NCBI GenBank assembly: GCA_900771805.1
Contig: CAAGPL010000009.1
Location: 15,537 to 79,536, forward strand
DNA length: 64,000 nucleotides
DNA from: Bacilli bacterium
GTDB taxonomy: Bacteria; Bacillota_I; Bacilli_A; RF39; UBA660
Reading direction: 5' to 3'
Shown: positions 1-6,595 of the stretch, piece after piece
Numbering within the stretch: the first letter of the stretch is position 1
Layout: each line of letters begins with the position of its first letter
Position numbers and translations under genes: made by a program
Notes under the pieces: model-generated
What the model saw: the letters and a program-made list of their open reading frames with translations, nothing else
Database searches by the model: none
Told to the model about the DNA's origin: nothing

Positions 1-2
1 TT

Positions 3-1304
3 GTTACATTATCAAATTACACAATAGATTTTTCTAGTGCCATTTCAAATGCAAAAGAACAGTTAGTAAATCCTATATCTAGAATAATTGAATCTTATGT
101 TATTAAAGATTTAAGAAGTGTAGAAACTGTTAATGAACAGTTTATTGACAAGATAAATTATAAATTAGAATCTGCTAATATAACAATAAAAGAAGAAAAA
201 GAAAATTTTATAAATAGTTTAGATGCATTATTAAATGATAAATATTTAGAGATTGTCAAGATAAAAAGAGTTGAATTTTTAGATTCTAATAACCAAAATG
301 AAGAGATAGAAAACTGTGTAAATGAATTTATTAAATACCTAACTTCTAATGCAAAATTTGATGATGATAGGTTAAACCAATTAATAAAAGATTATAAAGA
401 ATCTTTATATGAAATTATAAGAAAAGTATTAATTAAAATTAGTAATTTATATTTAAATAATTTTGTTAATGAAATAGATGATGCATTAAAAATTTCATTA
501 GATGTAATGCCAAAAGAAATAGATCAAGAAGAGTTTAGACCTTATGTTCCTGAACTTAAAGTTGCATCAGTTGAACCTGAAGTTCCAGAAGTTCCTAAAG
601 TTCCAGAAATTCCTAAAGTTCCAGAAATTCCTAAAATTCCTGAGGTTCCAGAAGTTCCTAACGTAGATGTTTCTAATGTAAATGTATCTGAAGTTCCACC
701 AATTACTAATATTTTCAATGTATCAAATAATTTAGATATTCAAAAAAATAGTGACTTAACAATGGAAGAAAAAACACTAGAGGATGAAGTTAAACCACTT
801 GATGTAGATAAAGTTGAACCAATTGTTATTTCAGAAGATAAATATGAGAAAAAGAGTAATGAAGTAAAAAAACCATACGATGTAGAGGAAATATTAAAAA
901 TTGCTAAATCACCAATTGTTACTATGAATAATGATAAAAAAGAAGATTTTGTAAGTGTATCTCCAATAAAAGATGAAGTTACATCTGAACTATCTGATTC
1001 TGAATTTGATGAAGAAGAAATTGTAAAAGAAATGATTTCAAGATTGAATAATAGACTTTCTATTATAAAAGAAAGACAAGAAAAATACGATAATGAAAAG
1101 AAAAAAATTGAAGATGATGAAAAGTTTGTTAATGATTTAATTGAAACTTCAAATGTAAAAAAAGAAGAATTAGACAAGTTTGAAAAAGAATTAGATGATA
1201 AAGAAGAAGAATTAGCAAGAAAGAAGAAAGAATTAGATAAGAAGATAAATGATGTTTTACCTTTTGCAAATGCTATTATGAAATCAGAAAATGAAGAAGC
1301 TTAA
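3..1304 (+). CDS. Unknown coiled-coil protein with Pro-Glu-Val repeats (5' partial)
   Basis: The frame is open from the left edge, so the true start lies outside the window; an internal ATG at 507 is not needed as a start. The visible part is about 433 residues. The first ~165 residues are helical and rich in Asn, Lys and Glu. Residues ~190-220 are a short Pro-rich repeat built on E-V-P-K-V-P and E-I-P-K units. An acidic linker follows, and the last ~110 residues are a highly charged Lys/Glu coiled coil. I see no signal peptide or membrane segment in this part. A hairpin terminator overlaps the stop and separates it from spoIIIAH. I do not recognise the family. The repeat plus coiled coil suggests a structural or scaffolding protein, but that is inference only. 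Confidence 0.75.
   Translation, partial: VTLSNYTIDFSSAISNAKEQLVNPISRIIESYVIKDLRSVETVNEQFIDKINYKLESANITIKEEKENFINSLDALLNDKYLEIVKIKRVEFLDSNNQNEEIENCVNEFIKYLTSNAKFDDDRLNQLIKDYKESLYEIIRKVLIKISNLYLNNFVNEIDDALKISLDVMPKEIDQEEFRPYVPELKVASVEPEVPEVPKVPEIPKVPEIPKIPEVPEVPNVDVSNVNVSEVPPITNIFNVSNNLDIQKNSDLTMEEKTLEDEVKPLDVDKVEPIVISEDKYEKKSNEVKKPYDVEEILKIAKSPIVTMNNDKKEDFVSVSPIKDEVTSELSDSEFDEEEIVKEMISRLNNRLSIIKERQEKYDNEKKKIEDDEKFVNDLIETSNVKKEELDKFEKELDDKEEELARKKKELDKKINDVLPFANAIMKSENEEA
579..662 (+). repeat. Degenerate Pro-Glu-Val/Ile coding repeat
   Basis: About seven imperfect 12-nt units (gaagttcctaaa-like, with gaa/aaa and gtt/att alternation) encode P-E-V-P, P-K-V-P and P-E-I-P repeats. The variation is confined mostly to Val/Ile and Glu/Lys codons. 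Such a tract can change copy number by slippage. It links the N-terminal helical part to the acidic linker. Confidence 0.75.
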
Positions 1305-1323
1305 ATATAGCTTCTTTTTTTGT
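1293..1323 (+). terminator. Intrinsic terminator
   Basis: Stem gaagaagct / agcttctttt with a 7-nt loop and a long T run; it overlaps the stop codon of the upstream coiled-coil gene. Confidence 0.8.
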
Positions 1324-1375
1324 TCTTTTTTTTCTTAATATGAATATAGTTAATTAGAAAGATTTGGAGGATAAT

Positions 1376-1873
1376 ATGATAAATAAACAAAAATTATGGT
1401 TTTTAACTTTATTTAGTTTAATTTTAGTTTTAAGTGTATATTATATAACTATGCCTAGTGAACTTTTAACTACTGCAAAAACTACTAATATAAAGACAAA
1501 TGATGAAAAAAAAGTTAGTATTACAAAAGAGGATATACTTACGAATCTACAGGTAGAAAAGGATGAGGAAAGGCAAGCTTTGGCAGCCGAGTATAATGAA
1601 GTTTTAACTAATAAAGATGCAAGTTTGGATGAAAAAAATAATGCTTATAATGGTTTGAAAGAATTGGATGATATAAAATCAAAAGAAGAAATGATTAAAA
1701 AGAAAATAAAGAAGAATTTAAAATTAGATTCATTTATAAAAATAGATTCAAATAGTATAAATGTAACAATTAAGAAAAAGGATCATGATTATTCTCTAGC
1801 TAATGATGTTATGAGATTAATACAAGAAGAGTATAAAAATAAAATGTATATTTCGGTAAAATTTCAAAATTAA
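1376..1873 (+). CDS. spoIIIAH: Stage III sporulation protein AH (SpoIIIAH-like)
   Basis: SpoIIIAH is the mother-cell half of the SpoIIQ-SpoIIIAH channel that joins mother cell and forespore during engulfment. The 165-residue product starts with a short cytoplasmic tail and one membrane segment (about residues 7-26, with the family-like LSVYYI). A Glu/Lys-rich coiled stretch follows, and the last ~55 residues resemble the YscJ/FliF-like ring-building domain (LDSFIKIDSNSINVTIKKK). I chose the ATG at 1376 because GGAGG lies 5 nt upstream; a TTG at 1364 is in frame but precedes that site. It is shorter than the ~218-residue Bacillus protein. It is not next to the other spoIIIA genes: the gene upstream is unrelated and is terminated first. 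Confidence 0.85.
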   Translation: MINKQKLWFLTLFSLILVLSVYYITMPSELLTTAKTTNIKTNDEKKVSITKEDILTNLQVEKDEERQALAAEYNEVLTNKDASLDEKNNAYNGLKELDDIKSKEEMIKKKIKKNLKLDSFIKIDSNSINVTIKKKDHDYSLANDVMRLIQEEYKNKMYISVKFQN

Positions 1874-1875
1874 GT

Positions 1876-1903
1876 ACCATTTTTTAGTCTTGCTCATAAA
1901 ATA
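1876..1903 (+). promoter_or_regulatory. Candidate sigma-K promoter of gerE
   Basis: AC at 1876-1877, a 17-nt spacer and CATAAAATA at 1895-1903 match the known sigma-K pattern (AC, 16-17 nt, CATAnnnTA). gerE is a sigma-K-dependent gene in Bacillus. A TATAAT at 1931-1936 without a clear -35 is the alternative. Confidence 0.5.
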
Positions 1904-1953
1904 ATATAGAAAAAATATTAAAATACCTCTTATAATAGGAAAGTGGGGAAATT

Positions 1954-2160
1954 ATGAGCAAGGCAATACTAACAAAAAGAGAAAAGGAAATCTTTGATTA
2001 TTTAATAACAAATAAAACTACAAGAGAAATAGCACAAAAACTAAAAATAAGTGAAAAAACTGTTAGAAATCATATATCTAATGTGATGCAAAAACTTGGT
2101 GTTAAAGGAAGAGCATGTGCGGTAATTGAACTTATAAAATTAAATGAGATTACTTTATAA
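1954..2160 (+). CDS. gerE: Spore coat transcription regulator GerE
   Basis: This 68-residue protein is a free-standing LuxR-type helix-turn-helix domain with no receiver domain. It matches GerE nearly throughout, including LTKREKEIFDYL, the recognition-helix region EKTVRNHISNVMQKLGVKGR, and the C-terminal VIELIKLNE. GerE is the last regulator of the mother-cell cascade and tunes sigma-K-dependent coat genes. The ATG at 1954 follows a purine-rich site (gtgggg). It lies beside gerM, as it does broadly in Bacillus, and has its own terminator. The start, length and family fit are all good. Confidence 0.95.
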   Translation: MSKAILTKREKEIFDYLITNKTTREIAQKLKISEKTVRNHISNVMQKLGVKGRACAVIELIKLNEITL

Positions 2161-2187
2161 AATCGCATATAATATGCGATTTTTTCA
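2160..2187 (+). terminator. Intrinsic terminator after gerE
   Basis: aatcgcata / tatgcgatt stem with a 3-nt loop followed by six Ts. Confidence 0.85.
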
Positions 2188-2209
2188 TATAATGTAAAGG
2201 AGGTTATAC

Positions 2210-3160
2210 ATGTTAAGAAAATTTGTTTATAATAAAATTTTTAGAACTACAGGTATGCTTTTATTACTATTATTGCTTCTTTTATTTCCAGCTTCAAAAG
2301 AATATAATTTAAAAGATGATTATTCAGTTAAAACAAGTGCAAATATAAAAAAAAGAGAAGTATATTTAATTGATAAAGATGGATATGTTGCTAGGTGTAA
2401 AATTAATATAAATGAAACATCTAAAATAAATTATGCAAAAAAAATGATAGAATTTTTGATAATTGATGGGAAATATGAAGAAAAAATTCCAAATGGTTTT
2501 AAACCTATTTTACCTTCTGATTTAAAGATTAATAATATAACAATAAATGATAATAATATTAATGTGGACTTATCTAAAGAGTTTTATGATTTAACAAGCA
2601 AAGACTTTATTAAAGCTAAAGAAGCAATAACATATAATTTAACTTCATTAGATGGAATTTATAATGTATATTTGAGTATAGATGGTAAATTACTTAATAA
2701 TTTTGATAATAAAACTGTTATTCAGCCTTTTAAAAGATCTGATGGAATAAATAAAAGCTATGAACAAACAAATTATAAAAATACTAATAGTGTAACAGTT
2801 TATTTTGTAAATAAGGGTAACAATAATTATCATTTTGTTCCTGTAACTAAAATAACGAATGATAATAGAGAGAAAATTAGAATAATAATTGATGAACTTA
2901 CAACATCAAATATTTATGAAACTAATTTAATGAGTTTTTTAAATTATAATACTAAATTACTGGATTATGAATTAAAGGATAATATTTTAACGCTAAATTT
3001 TAATGAGTTTTTATTTGATGATAGCGCAAATAAAAACATACTTGAAGAGGTTATATATTCAATTTGTTTATCTATAAGGGATAATTATAGTGTAAAAGAA
3101 GTTGTTTTTACAGTGAATGGAAAAGAAATTATTAAAAGTGTTATAAAAAATATTGAATAA
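2210..3160 (+). CDS. gerM: GerM-like spore/germination protein with two GerMN domains
   Basis: This 316-residue protein has a membrane segment at about residues 14-30 with an unbroken run of Leu, then two copies of a ~110-residue GerMN-type alpha/beta domain. Each copy has the pattern of a short strand, NxNITVDLS or LTLNFNEFL, and a terminal hydrophobic helix. Bacillus GerM is needed for sporulation and germination and is a lipoprotein. Here no Cys follows the hydrophobic segment, so it would be a signal-anchored membrane protein facing the intermembrane space. The start ATG follows aaaggaggt at good spacing. The gerE neighbourhood supports the call. Confidence 0.85.
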   Translation: MLRKFVYNKIFRTTGMLLLLLLLLLFPASKEYNLKDDYSVKTSANIKKREVYLIDKDGYVARCKININETSKINYAKKMIEFLIIDGKYEEKIPNGFKPILPSDLKINNITINDNNINVDLSKEFYDLTSKDFIKAKEAITYNLTSLDGIYNVYLSIDGKLLNNFDNKTVIQPFKRSDGINKSYEQTNYKNTNSVTVYFVNKGNNNYHFVPVTKITNDNREKIRIIIDELTTSNIYETNLMSFLNYNTKLLDYELKDNILTLNFNEFLFDDSANKNILEEVIYSICLSIRDNYSVKEVVFTVNGKEIIKSVIKNIE

Positions 3161-3181
3161 TTATTTCTTTTGTTGTATAAT
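3153..3181 (+). promoter_or_regulatory. Sigma-A-type promoter of the tRNA-Arg transcript
   Basis: TTGAAT (3153-3158), 17-nt spacer, TATAAT (3176-3181). It overlaps the end of gerM, and transcription would begin at about 3188, just before the nested hairpin. Confidence 0.6.
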
Positions 3182-3190
3182 TAATTTGTT

Positions 3191-3266
3191 CTTATTCAAA
3201 CAAGTTTTAAATTTTATGAAATTTAATTATGTTCCTTTTAATAACATTGTTCATTGTTTGAATAAG
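3191..3266 (+). other. Nested inverted-repeat element in the tRNA-Arg leader
   Basis: A perfect 11-bp inverted repeat, CTTATTCAAAC (3191-3201) and GTTTGAATAAG (3256-3266), encloses a second perfect hairpin, TTAAATTT-tatg-AAATTTAA (3207-3226). It ends 4 nt before the tRNA and begins about where the transcript should start. No T run follows the outer stem, so it does not look like a terminator. Its function is unknown. Confidence 0.6.
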
Positions 3267-3270
3267 CCTT

Positions 3271-3347
<77 letters not shown>

Positions 3348-3358
3348 CTTATGAAAAA

Positions 3359-3388
3359 TAAAAACTTGCATTTGTAAGTTTTTTTTAT
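3359..3388 (+). terminator. Terminator after tRNA-Arg
   Basis: aaaaactt / aagttttt stem with a short loop and a run of Ts. Confidence 0.7.
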
Positions 3389-3409
3389 TTAATTAATTTA
3401 CATATAAAC

Positions 3410-3439
3410 GCAAGGATAGTTATTATTCTTGCATTTTTT
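3410..3439 (+). terminator. Second terminator after tRNA-Arg
   Basis: GCAAGGATA / TATTCTTGC stem (one G-U pair), 5-nt loop, then a T-rich tail. It insulates the tRNA unit from the exporter operon. Confidence 0.65.
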
Positions 3440-3460
3440 AATAAAAATTTTTATAAAATC

Positions 3461-3467
3461 CCGAGGG
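3461..3467 (+). promoter_or_regulatory. CCGAGGG element upstream of the exporter operon
   Basis: A G+C-rich heptamer in very AT-rich DNA, 33 nt before the ribosome binding site. The same heptamer occurs 31 nt before the dnaG binding site (29603-29609). It may be part of a shared promoter type. Confidence 0.35.
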
Positions 3468-3499
3468 AATATTATATATCTTAGATAACAATATAACTG

Positions 3500-3516
3500 A
3501 GGAGGTGATAATTATT
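3500..3516 (+). promoter_or_regulatory. Ribosome binding site implying an AUU start
   Basis: AGGAGGTGAT complements the 16S 3' end almost perfectly. No ATG, GTG or TTG lies at normal distance downstream in the exporter frame; only ATT codons at 3511 and 3514 do. A GTG lies inside the site itself (3505). AUU is a known rare start (as in infC), usually giving weak or regulated initiation. Confidence 0.5.
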
Positions 3517-5520
3517 AGTAATTGCTTTGTAAATCAAACTGAAAACAATGATTGTGGCTTAGCTTGCTTAACAATGGTATTAAAGTATTTTAATATAGAT
3601 ACATCACTTAAAAAACTTAAAAATAGCATTTCATATAAGGATGAAATGATTAGTGTATATGACATTATTAAAATATCAAAAAAATATGGCATTTTAGCTA
3701 CTGGATATAAGAATGTTAATATTAGTGATTTAAAATTTCCATGTATAATTCATGTAATTAAAAATGGAAAACAGCATTTTATTACTTTACTTGATAAAAA
3801 GAAAAATAAATTTTTACAAGCAGATCCATCTTTGATTGGAATGTCTTACATAAGTTATGAAGATTTAAAAAATAAATATACTGGTGTAGCTATATTTTTT
3901 GAAAAAAATAATGATATCAAGTCATCTTTTTTTAAAAATAAAGTTTTAATATTAAAATCCTTACTTCTTTTTTCTTTTATTACTTTATTAAATATTCTAT
4001 GTTCATTTTTTATTCCTATTTTAGTAAATTTAAGAGTAAATAATAAAAATTTATCTCTTATTTTAACAATCTCATTATTATTTTTTACATTTCAAATAAT
4101 AAAAGACTTGATGAATTATTTAAAAGATAAATATTTGGTAAGACTTAATTTATTAGTTGATAAGTTTGTTACAATGCCAACTATAAATAAAATTATTAAT
4201 CTTCCTCATAAGTTCTATCATTATAACAGTTCTGGGAAGTTAATTACAAAGATAAATGATTTGTCTTATATAAAGGAGGGTATTTACGTATTTTTAAATG
4301 TTATTATAATTAATTTAATGTTTATAATAATTATATTAACTATTTTATTATTTAAAAATATTTTTGTTTTTTTATTAAGTGTTATATTTATCTTAGTTAT
4401 ATATATTTTAAATAAAAAATTTATAAAAAACAATTTAAATAAAATATATGAAATTCAATGTCTAAATGAAATAATGTATGACAAATTATCAAGTACTTTT
4501 AAGGCTATTTTGATGATAAAAAATTTATCTAAGGAAAATTATTTTATAAAAGATATAAATAATACTCATGAAGATATAATGAAAATGAATTGTAATTTTA
4601 TGAAAAAACAGGAAAGGTTTAACTTACTATTATCATTTATTATTACGACGATGTCATTTTTAGTAATTTTAATACTTTTATCACAAAATGTAAGAATAAC
4701 AGATATTTTAATATTATTTTCTTTGTTTCAAACAATAGTAGATTCATCTAATCAAGTAAGTAAGCAAATACCTTTATATCAAGAATTTAAGGTGGCTTAT
4801 TTAAGAATAAATGAGGTATATCAAAAAAAAGAACTTGAAAAAACAAATAAATATATTGATATTAATAAAATAACAATAAAGAATTTAAATTTTTCATATG
4901 AAAATAATGAAGTTTTAAAGGATGTTAATTTAAATATTTATAAGGGTGATTGGATTTTTATAAATGGTATAACAGGTAGTGGAAAATCAACATTATTTAA
5001 GATAATTACAAAACAAATTGATTTTGATAGTAATTCAATTTTTATTAATAAAACTAATTTAAATGATATTAAAGAAGAGATAATTAGAAATTCTATTATG
5101 TATGTAGATCAAAAACTGAATTTAATTAATGCAAGTATAAAAGAAAATATATTTATGGGGGATACTTTTGATTTTAAACCTGTTAAAACAGCTTTAGTAG
5201 ATGAAATGTTAAAAACGAATAAAATTGATTATGATTATAAAATAGATAGTACAAATTCTAATTTATCTGGTGGACAAATAAGTAAAATAATAATAGCTCA
5301 AGCATTGAACTCTAAAAGAGATTTTATAATATTTGATGAAACAACAAGTAATTTAGATATTAAAACTGAAAGAAGAATTTTTGATAATATTAAAAGAAAA
5401 TACAAAGATAAGACAATAATTGTTATAACACACAGAAAATCAAACATTAATTATTTTAATAAAGTGTTTTTGTTTAATGATGGAAAAATAATAAAATTAA
5501 AAAAGGGGGAAATATTATGA
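3505..5520 (+). CDS. Bacteriocin-type ABC exporter with N-terminal C39 peptidase
   Basis: The product processes and exports leader peptides. Residues ~1-130 are a C39 peptidase: the catalytic Cys is in QTENNDCGLAC (about residue 17), and His and Asp are in the HFITLL and ADPS regions. Residues ~145-440 form the transmembrane domain. The ATPase follows, with Walker A GITGSGKST (~488), signature LSGGQ (~586), Walker B IIFDE (~610) and the H-loop VITHR. All catalytic residues are present. The GTG at 3505 overlaps the near-perfect ribosome site AGGAGGTGAT (3500-3509), so initiation more likely uses the ATT at 3514, 8 nt after GGAGG. Two precursor peptides follow immediately. The single polypeptide would work as a homodimer. 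Confidence 0.93.
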   Translation: MIIISNCFVNQTENNDCGLACLTMVLKYFNIDTSLKKLKNSISYKDEMISVYDIIKISKKYGILATGYKNVNISDLKFPCIIHVIKNGKQHFITLLDKKKNKFLQADPSLIGMSYISYEDLKNKYTGVAIFFEKNNDIKSSFFKNKVLILKSLLLFSFITLLNILCSFFIPILVNLRVNNKNLSLILTISLLFFTFQIIKDLMNYLKDKYLVRLNLLVDKFVTMPTINKIINLPHKFYHYNSSGKLITKINDLSYIKEGIYVFLNVIIINLMFIIIILTILLFKNIFVFLLSVIFILVIYILNKKFIKNNLNKIYEIQCLNEIMYDKLSSTFKAILMIKNLSKENYFIKDINNTHEDIMKMNCNFMKKQERFNLLLSFIITTMSFLVILILLSQNVRITDILILFSLFQTIVDSSNQVSKQIPLYQEFKVAYLRINEVYQKKELEKTNKYIDINKITIKNLNFSYENNEVLKDVNLNIYKGDWIFINGITGSGKSTLFKIITKQIDFDSNSIFINKTNLNDIKEEIIRNSIMYVDQKLNLINASIKENIFMGDTFDFKPVKTALVDEMLKTNKIDYDYKIDSTNSNLSGGQISKIIIAQALNSKRDFIIFDETTSNLDIKTERRIFDNIKRKYKDKTIIVITHRKSNINYFNKVFLFNDGKIIKLKKGEIL

Positions 5521-5657
5521 AAAAATTAAATAATAGAGAATTAAAAAGCATAAAAGCAGGTGCATCAAGTGGTTTTATATTTGCTAGTATAATAGCAGGT
5601 ATTTCGTTTCTAGCAGGTATTTTTGATGGTTTCACAAGACCATTTAGATGCAGATAA
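5517..5657 (+). CDS. Bacteriocin-like precursor peptide 1 (AG leader)
   Basis: This 46-residue peptide has its ATG overlapping the exporter stop (ATGA), with ggggg just upstream, so it is probably translationally coupled. The leader MKKLNNRELKSIKAG fits the double-glycine pattern L-x3-E-L-x2-I-x-[G]-G with Ala-Gly in place of Gly-Gly (Leu4, Glu8, Leu9, Ile12, Ala14, Gly15). Cleavage after Gly15 would give 31 residues beginning ASSGF. These would be a hydrophobic Gly/Ala-rich helix with a cationic tail ending R-P-F-R-C-R and one Cys. It looks like an unmodified membrane-active peptide; I do not recognise its family. Confidence 0.8.
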   Translation: MKKLNNRELKSIKAGASSGFIFASIIAGISFLAGIFDGFTRPFRCR

Positions 5658-5673
5658 TAAAGGAGGGATTATT

Positions 5674-5841
5674 ATGAAACTAACTAAAAGCGAATCTAAA
5701 AAAATAAAGGCTGGTGCTTCTATTACTGCTTCATTTTTAAATGCATTAATAAGAGGATTTAATTCATTTGTTGATATTGGTAGATACTTCGGAAGCAGTG
5801 TAAGAAGATTATTTGGTGGGAAATATTGTCCTATTAAATAA
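5674..5841 (+). CDS. Bacteriocin-like precursor peptide 2 (AG leader)
   Basis: This 55-residue peptide starts at the ATG at 5674, 6 nt after aaaggaggg; a longer in-frame reading from 5623 lacks such a site. Its leader ends KKIKAG and shares IKAGAS with peptide 1 (Leu3, Glu7, Ile11, Ala13, Gly14). The mature part would be 41 residues, strongly cationic (four Arg and two Lys against one Asp). It would be amphipathic with an R-R-L-F-G-G segment and a single Cys near the C terminus (YCPIK). It lies 16 nt after peptide 1 and before a strong terminator. The pair resembles a two-peptide bacteriocin in layout. No immunity gene follows. Confidence 0.82.
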   Translation: MKLTKSESKKIKAGASITASFLNALIRGFNSFVDIGRYFGSSVRRLFGGKYCPIK

Positions 5842-5857
5842 AAAGAAATTTTAAACA

Positions 5858-5880
5858 GAATATTTGAAATTTCAATATTC
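5858..5880. other. 23-nt near-palindrome
   Basis: GAATATT-tGAAATTTCa-AATATTC is almost fully self-complementary and lies between the second peptide gene and its terminator. It may be a mRNA 3' hairpin or an operator; nothing else supports either. Confidence 0.35.
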
Positions 5881-5903
5881 AATATTATTATTTTTAATAT
5901 ATT

Positions 5904-5938
5904 AAAAAGTGTGAATAATTAATTTTTTCACACTTTTT
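5904..5938 (+). terminator. Terminator of the exporter/peptide operon
   Basis: aaaaagtgtgaa / ttcacacttttt, a perfect 12-bp stem with the T run built into the 3' arm. Confidence 0.85.
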
Positions 5939-6003
5939 GAATAGAAATAATTTCATTTTCTTCTAATATTCGTCATTTTTTATAATAAATAAGTAAAAAT
6001 ATA

Positions 6004-6032
6004 TTGAAATTAAAATAATTGGGTGCTATAAT
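6004..6032 (+). promoter_or_regulatory. Strong sigma-A promoter of rpsU
   Basis: TTGAAA (6004-6009), 17-nt spacer, and the extended -10 TGcTATAAT (TATAAT 6027-6032). It is one of the best consensus promoters in the window, as expected for a ribosomal protein gene. Confidence 0.85.
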
Positions 6033-6067
6033 TACTAGTAGAAAAAAAGGAGAGGGGGGAAAGAAAA

Positions 6068-6268
6068 ATGATTACTGTTCAAGTAAAAAATGGAAACGTT
6101 GATGCGGCTTTGAAAAAATTTAAGCAAAGAGTAGCAAAAAGCGGTCTCCCTTCAGAAGTAAAAAAGAAGCAAGCTTTTGATAAACCTGGGGTTGAGAGAA
6201 GAAATGCTAAGAAAGAAGCAATAAAAAATAGTCGTAAGGCTGCAAGACGCGAAAGAAATGCTGCATAA
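6068..6268 (+). CDS. rpsU: 30S ribosomal protein S21
   Basis: This small, basic 66-residue protein has the S21 pattern: VQVKNGNVDAALKKFKQRVA near the start, then alternating Lys/Arg and Ala helices to the end. S21 binds the 30S platform near the anti-Shine-Dalgarno region and helps initiation. The start follows a long purine tract (ggagagggggg). A terminator follows, so it is a single-gene unit, although in many Bacilli it sits before yqeY or yqfC-like genes, as here. Confidence 0.95.
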   Translation: MITVQVKNGNVDAALKKFKQRVAKSGLPSEVKKKQAFDKPGVERRNAKKEAIKNSRKAARRERNAA

Positions 6269-6287
6269 TTTTTCTTTACTCAATTAA

Positions 6288-6320
6288 AAGTTACTATTTT
6301 ACATAGTGATTTTTTTTTTG
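6288..6320 (+). terminator. Terminator after rpsU
   Basis: agttactat / atagtgatt stem with two G-U pairs and ten Ts. The gcataaaat immediately after it could be a sigma-E-like -10 for yqfC. Confidence 0.7.
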
Positions 6321-6343
6321 CATAAAATTAAATGGTGATACTT

Positions 6344-6595
6344 ATGAAAATAAAAAACATAATTAACAATTATGTAGAATGTAACTTATTTGAAATAAAA
6401 ATTATAGATGATCGTGTTAAAATTTATTATTATGATAAAATAAAGCACTTTTCAAATAATAAAATAATAGTTTCAAAAGATAATAAAAATTATAAAATAG
6501 AAGGAAAAAATTTGATAATTGAAAAGCTTTTTAAAGAACTGCTTGTAATAAAAGGTGACGTAAATAAAATTTTGTTAGGTGATTTTAATGAATAA
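6344..6595 (+). CDS. yqfC: Sporulation protein YqfC
   Basis: This 83-residue protein matches the YqfC family in length and in its pattern of short beta strands, ending in the conserved Y-K-I-E-G-K-N-L-I-I-E...I-K-G-D segment. In Bacillus it is a mother-cell, sigma-E-dependent sporulation protein made with YqfD. I chose the ATG at 6344, 6 nt after ggtg. A CATAAAAT at 6321-6328, resembling a sigma-E -10, lies just upstream. It overlaps yqfD by 8 nt. Confidence 0.85.
   Translation: MKIKNIINNYVECNLFEIKIIDDRVKIYYYDKIKHFSNNKIIVSKDNKNYKIEGKNLIIEKLFKELLVIKGDVNKILLGDFNE

Noticed and set aside
740..1177. Ser/Phe-rich minus-strand reading
   Set aside because: It is the complement of the Glu/Lys-rich coiled coil, with no start signal.
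2186..2193. CATATAAT as a sigma-E -10 for gerM
   Set aside because: It is only 17 nt from the start codon, so the transcript would barely include the ribosome site; part of it also lies in the gerE terminator tail.
3464..3488. Full sigma-H promoter at the peptide exporter
   Set aside because: The AGGG half is present, but no GAAT lies at 11-12 nt (the sequence there is TAGATAA), so only the shared heptamer is reported.
5610..5882. Minus-strand reading across the two peptide genes
   Set aside because: It is a shadow of the peptide genes and their 3' region; there is no ribosome site and no family match, and the plus-strand peptides have strong sites and shared leaders.
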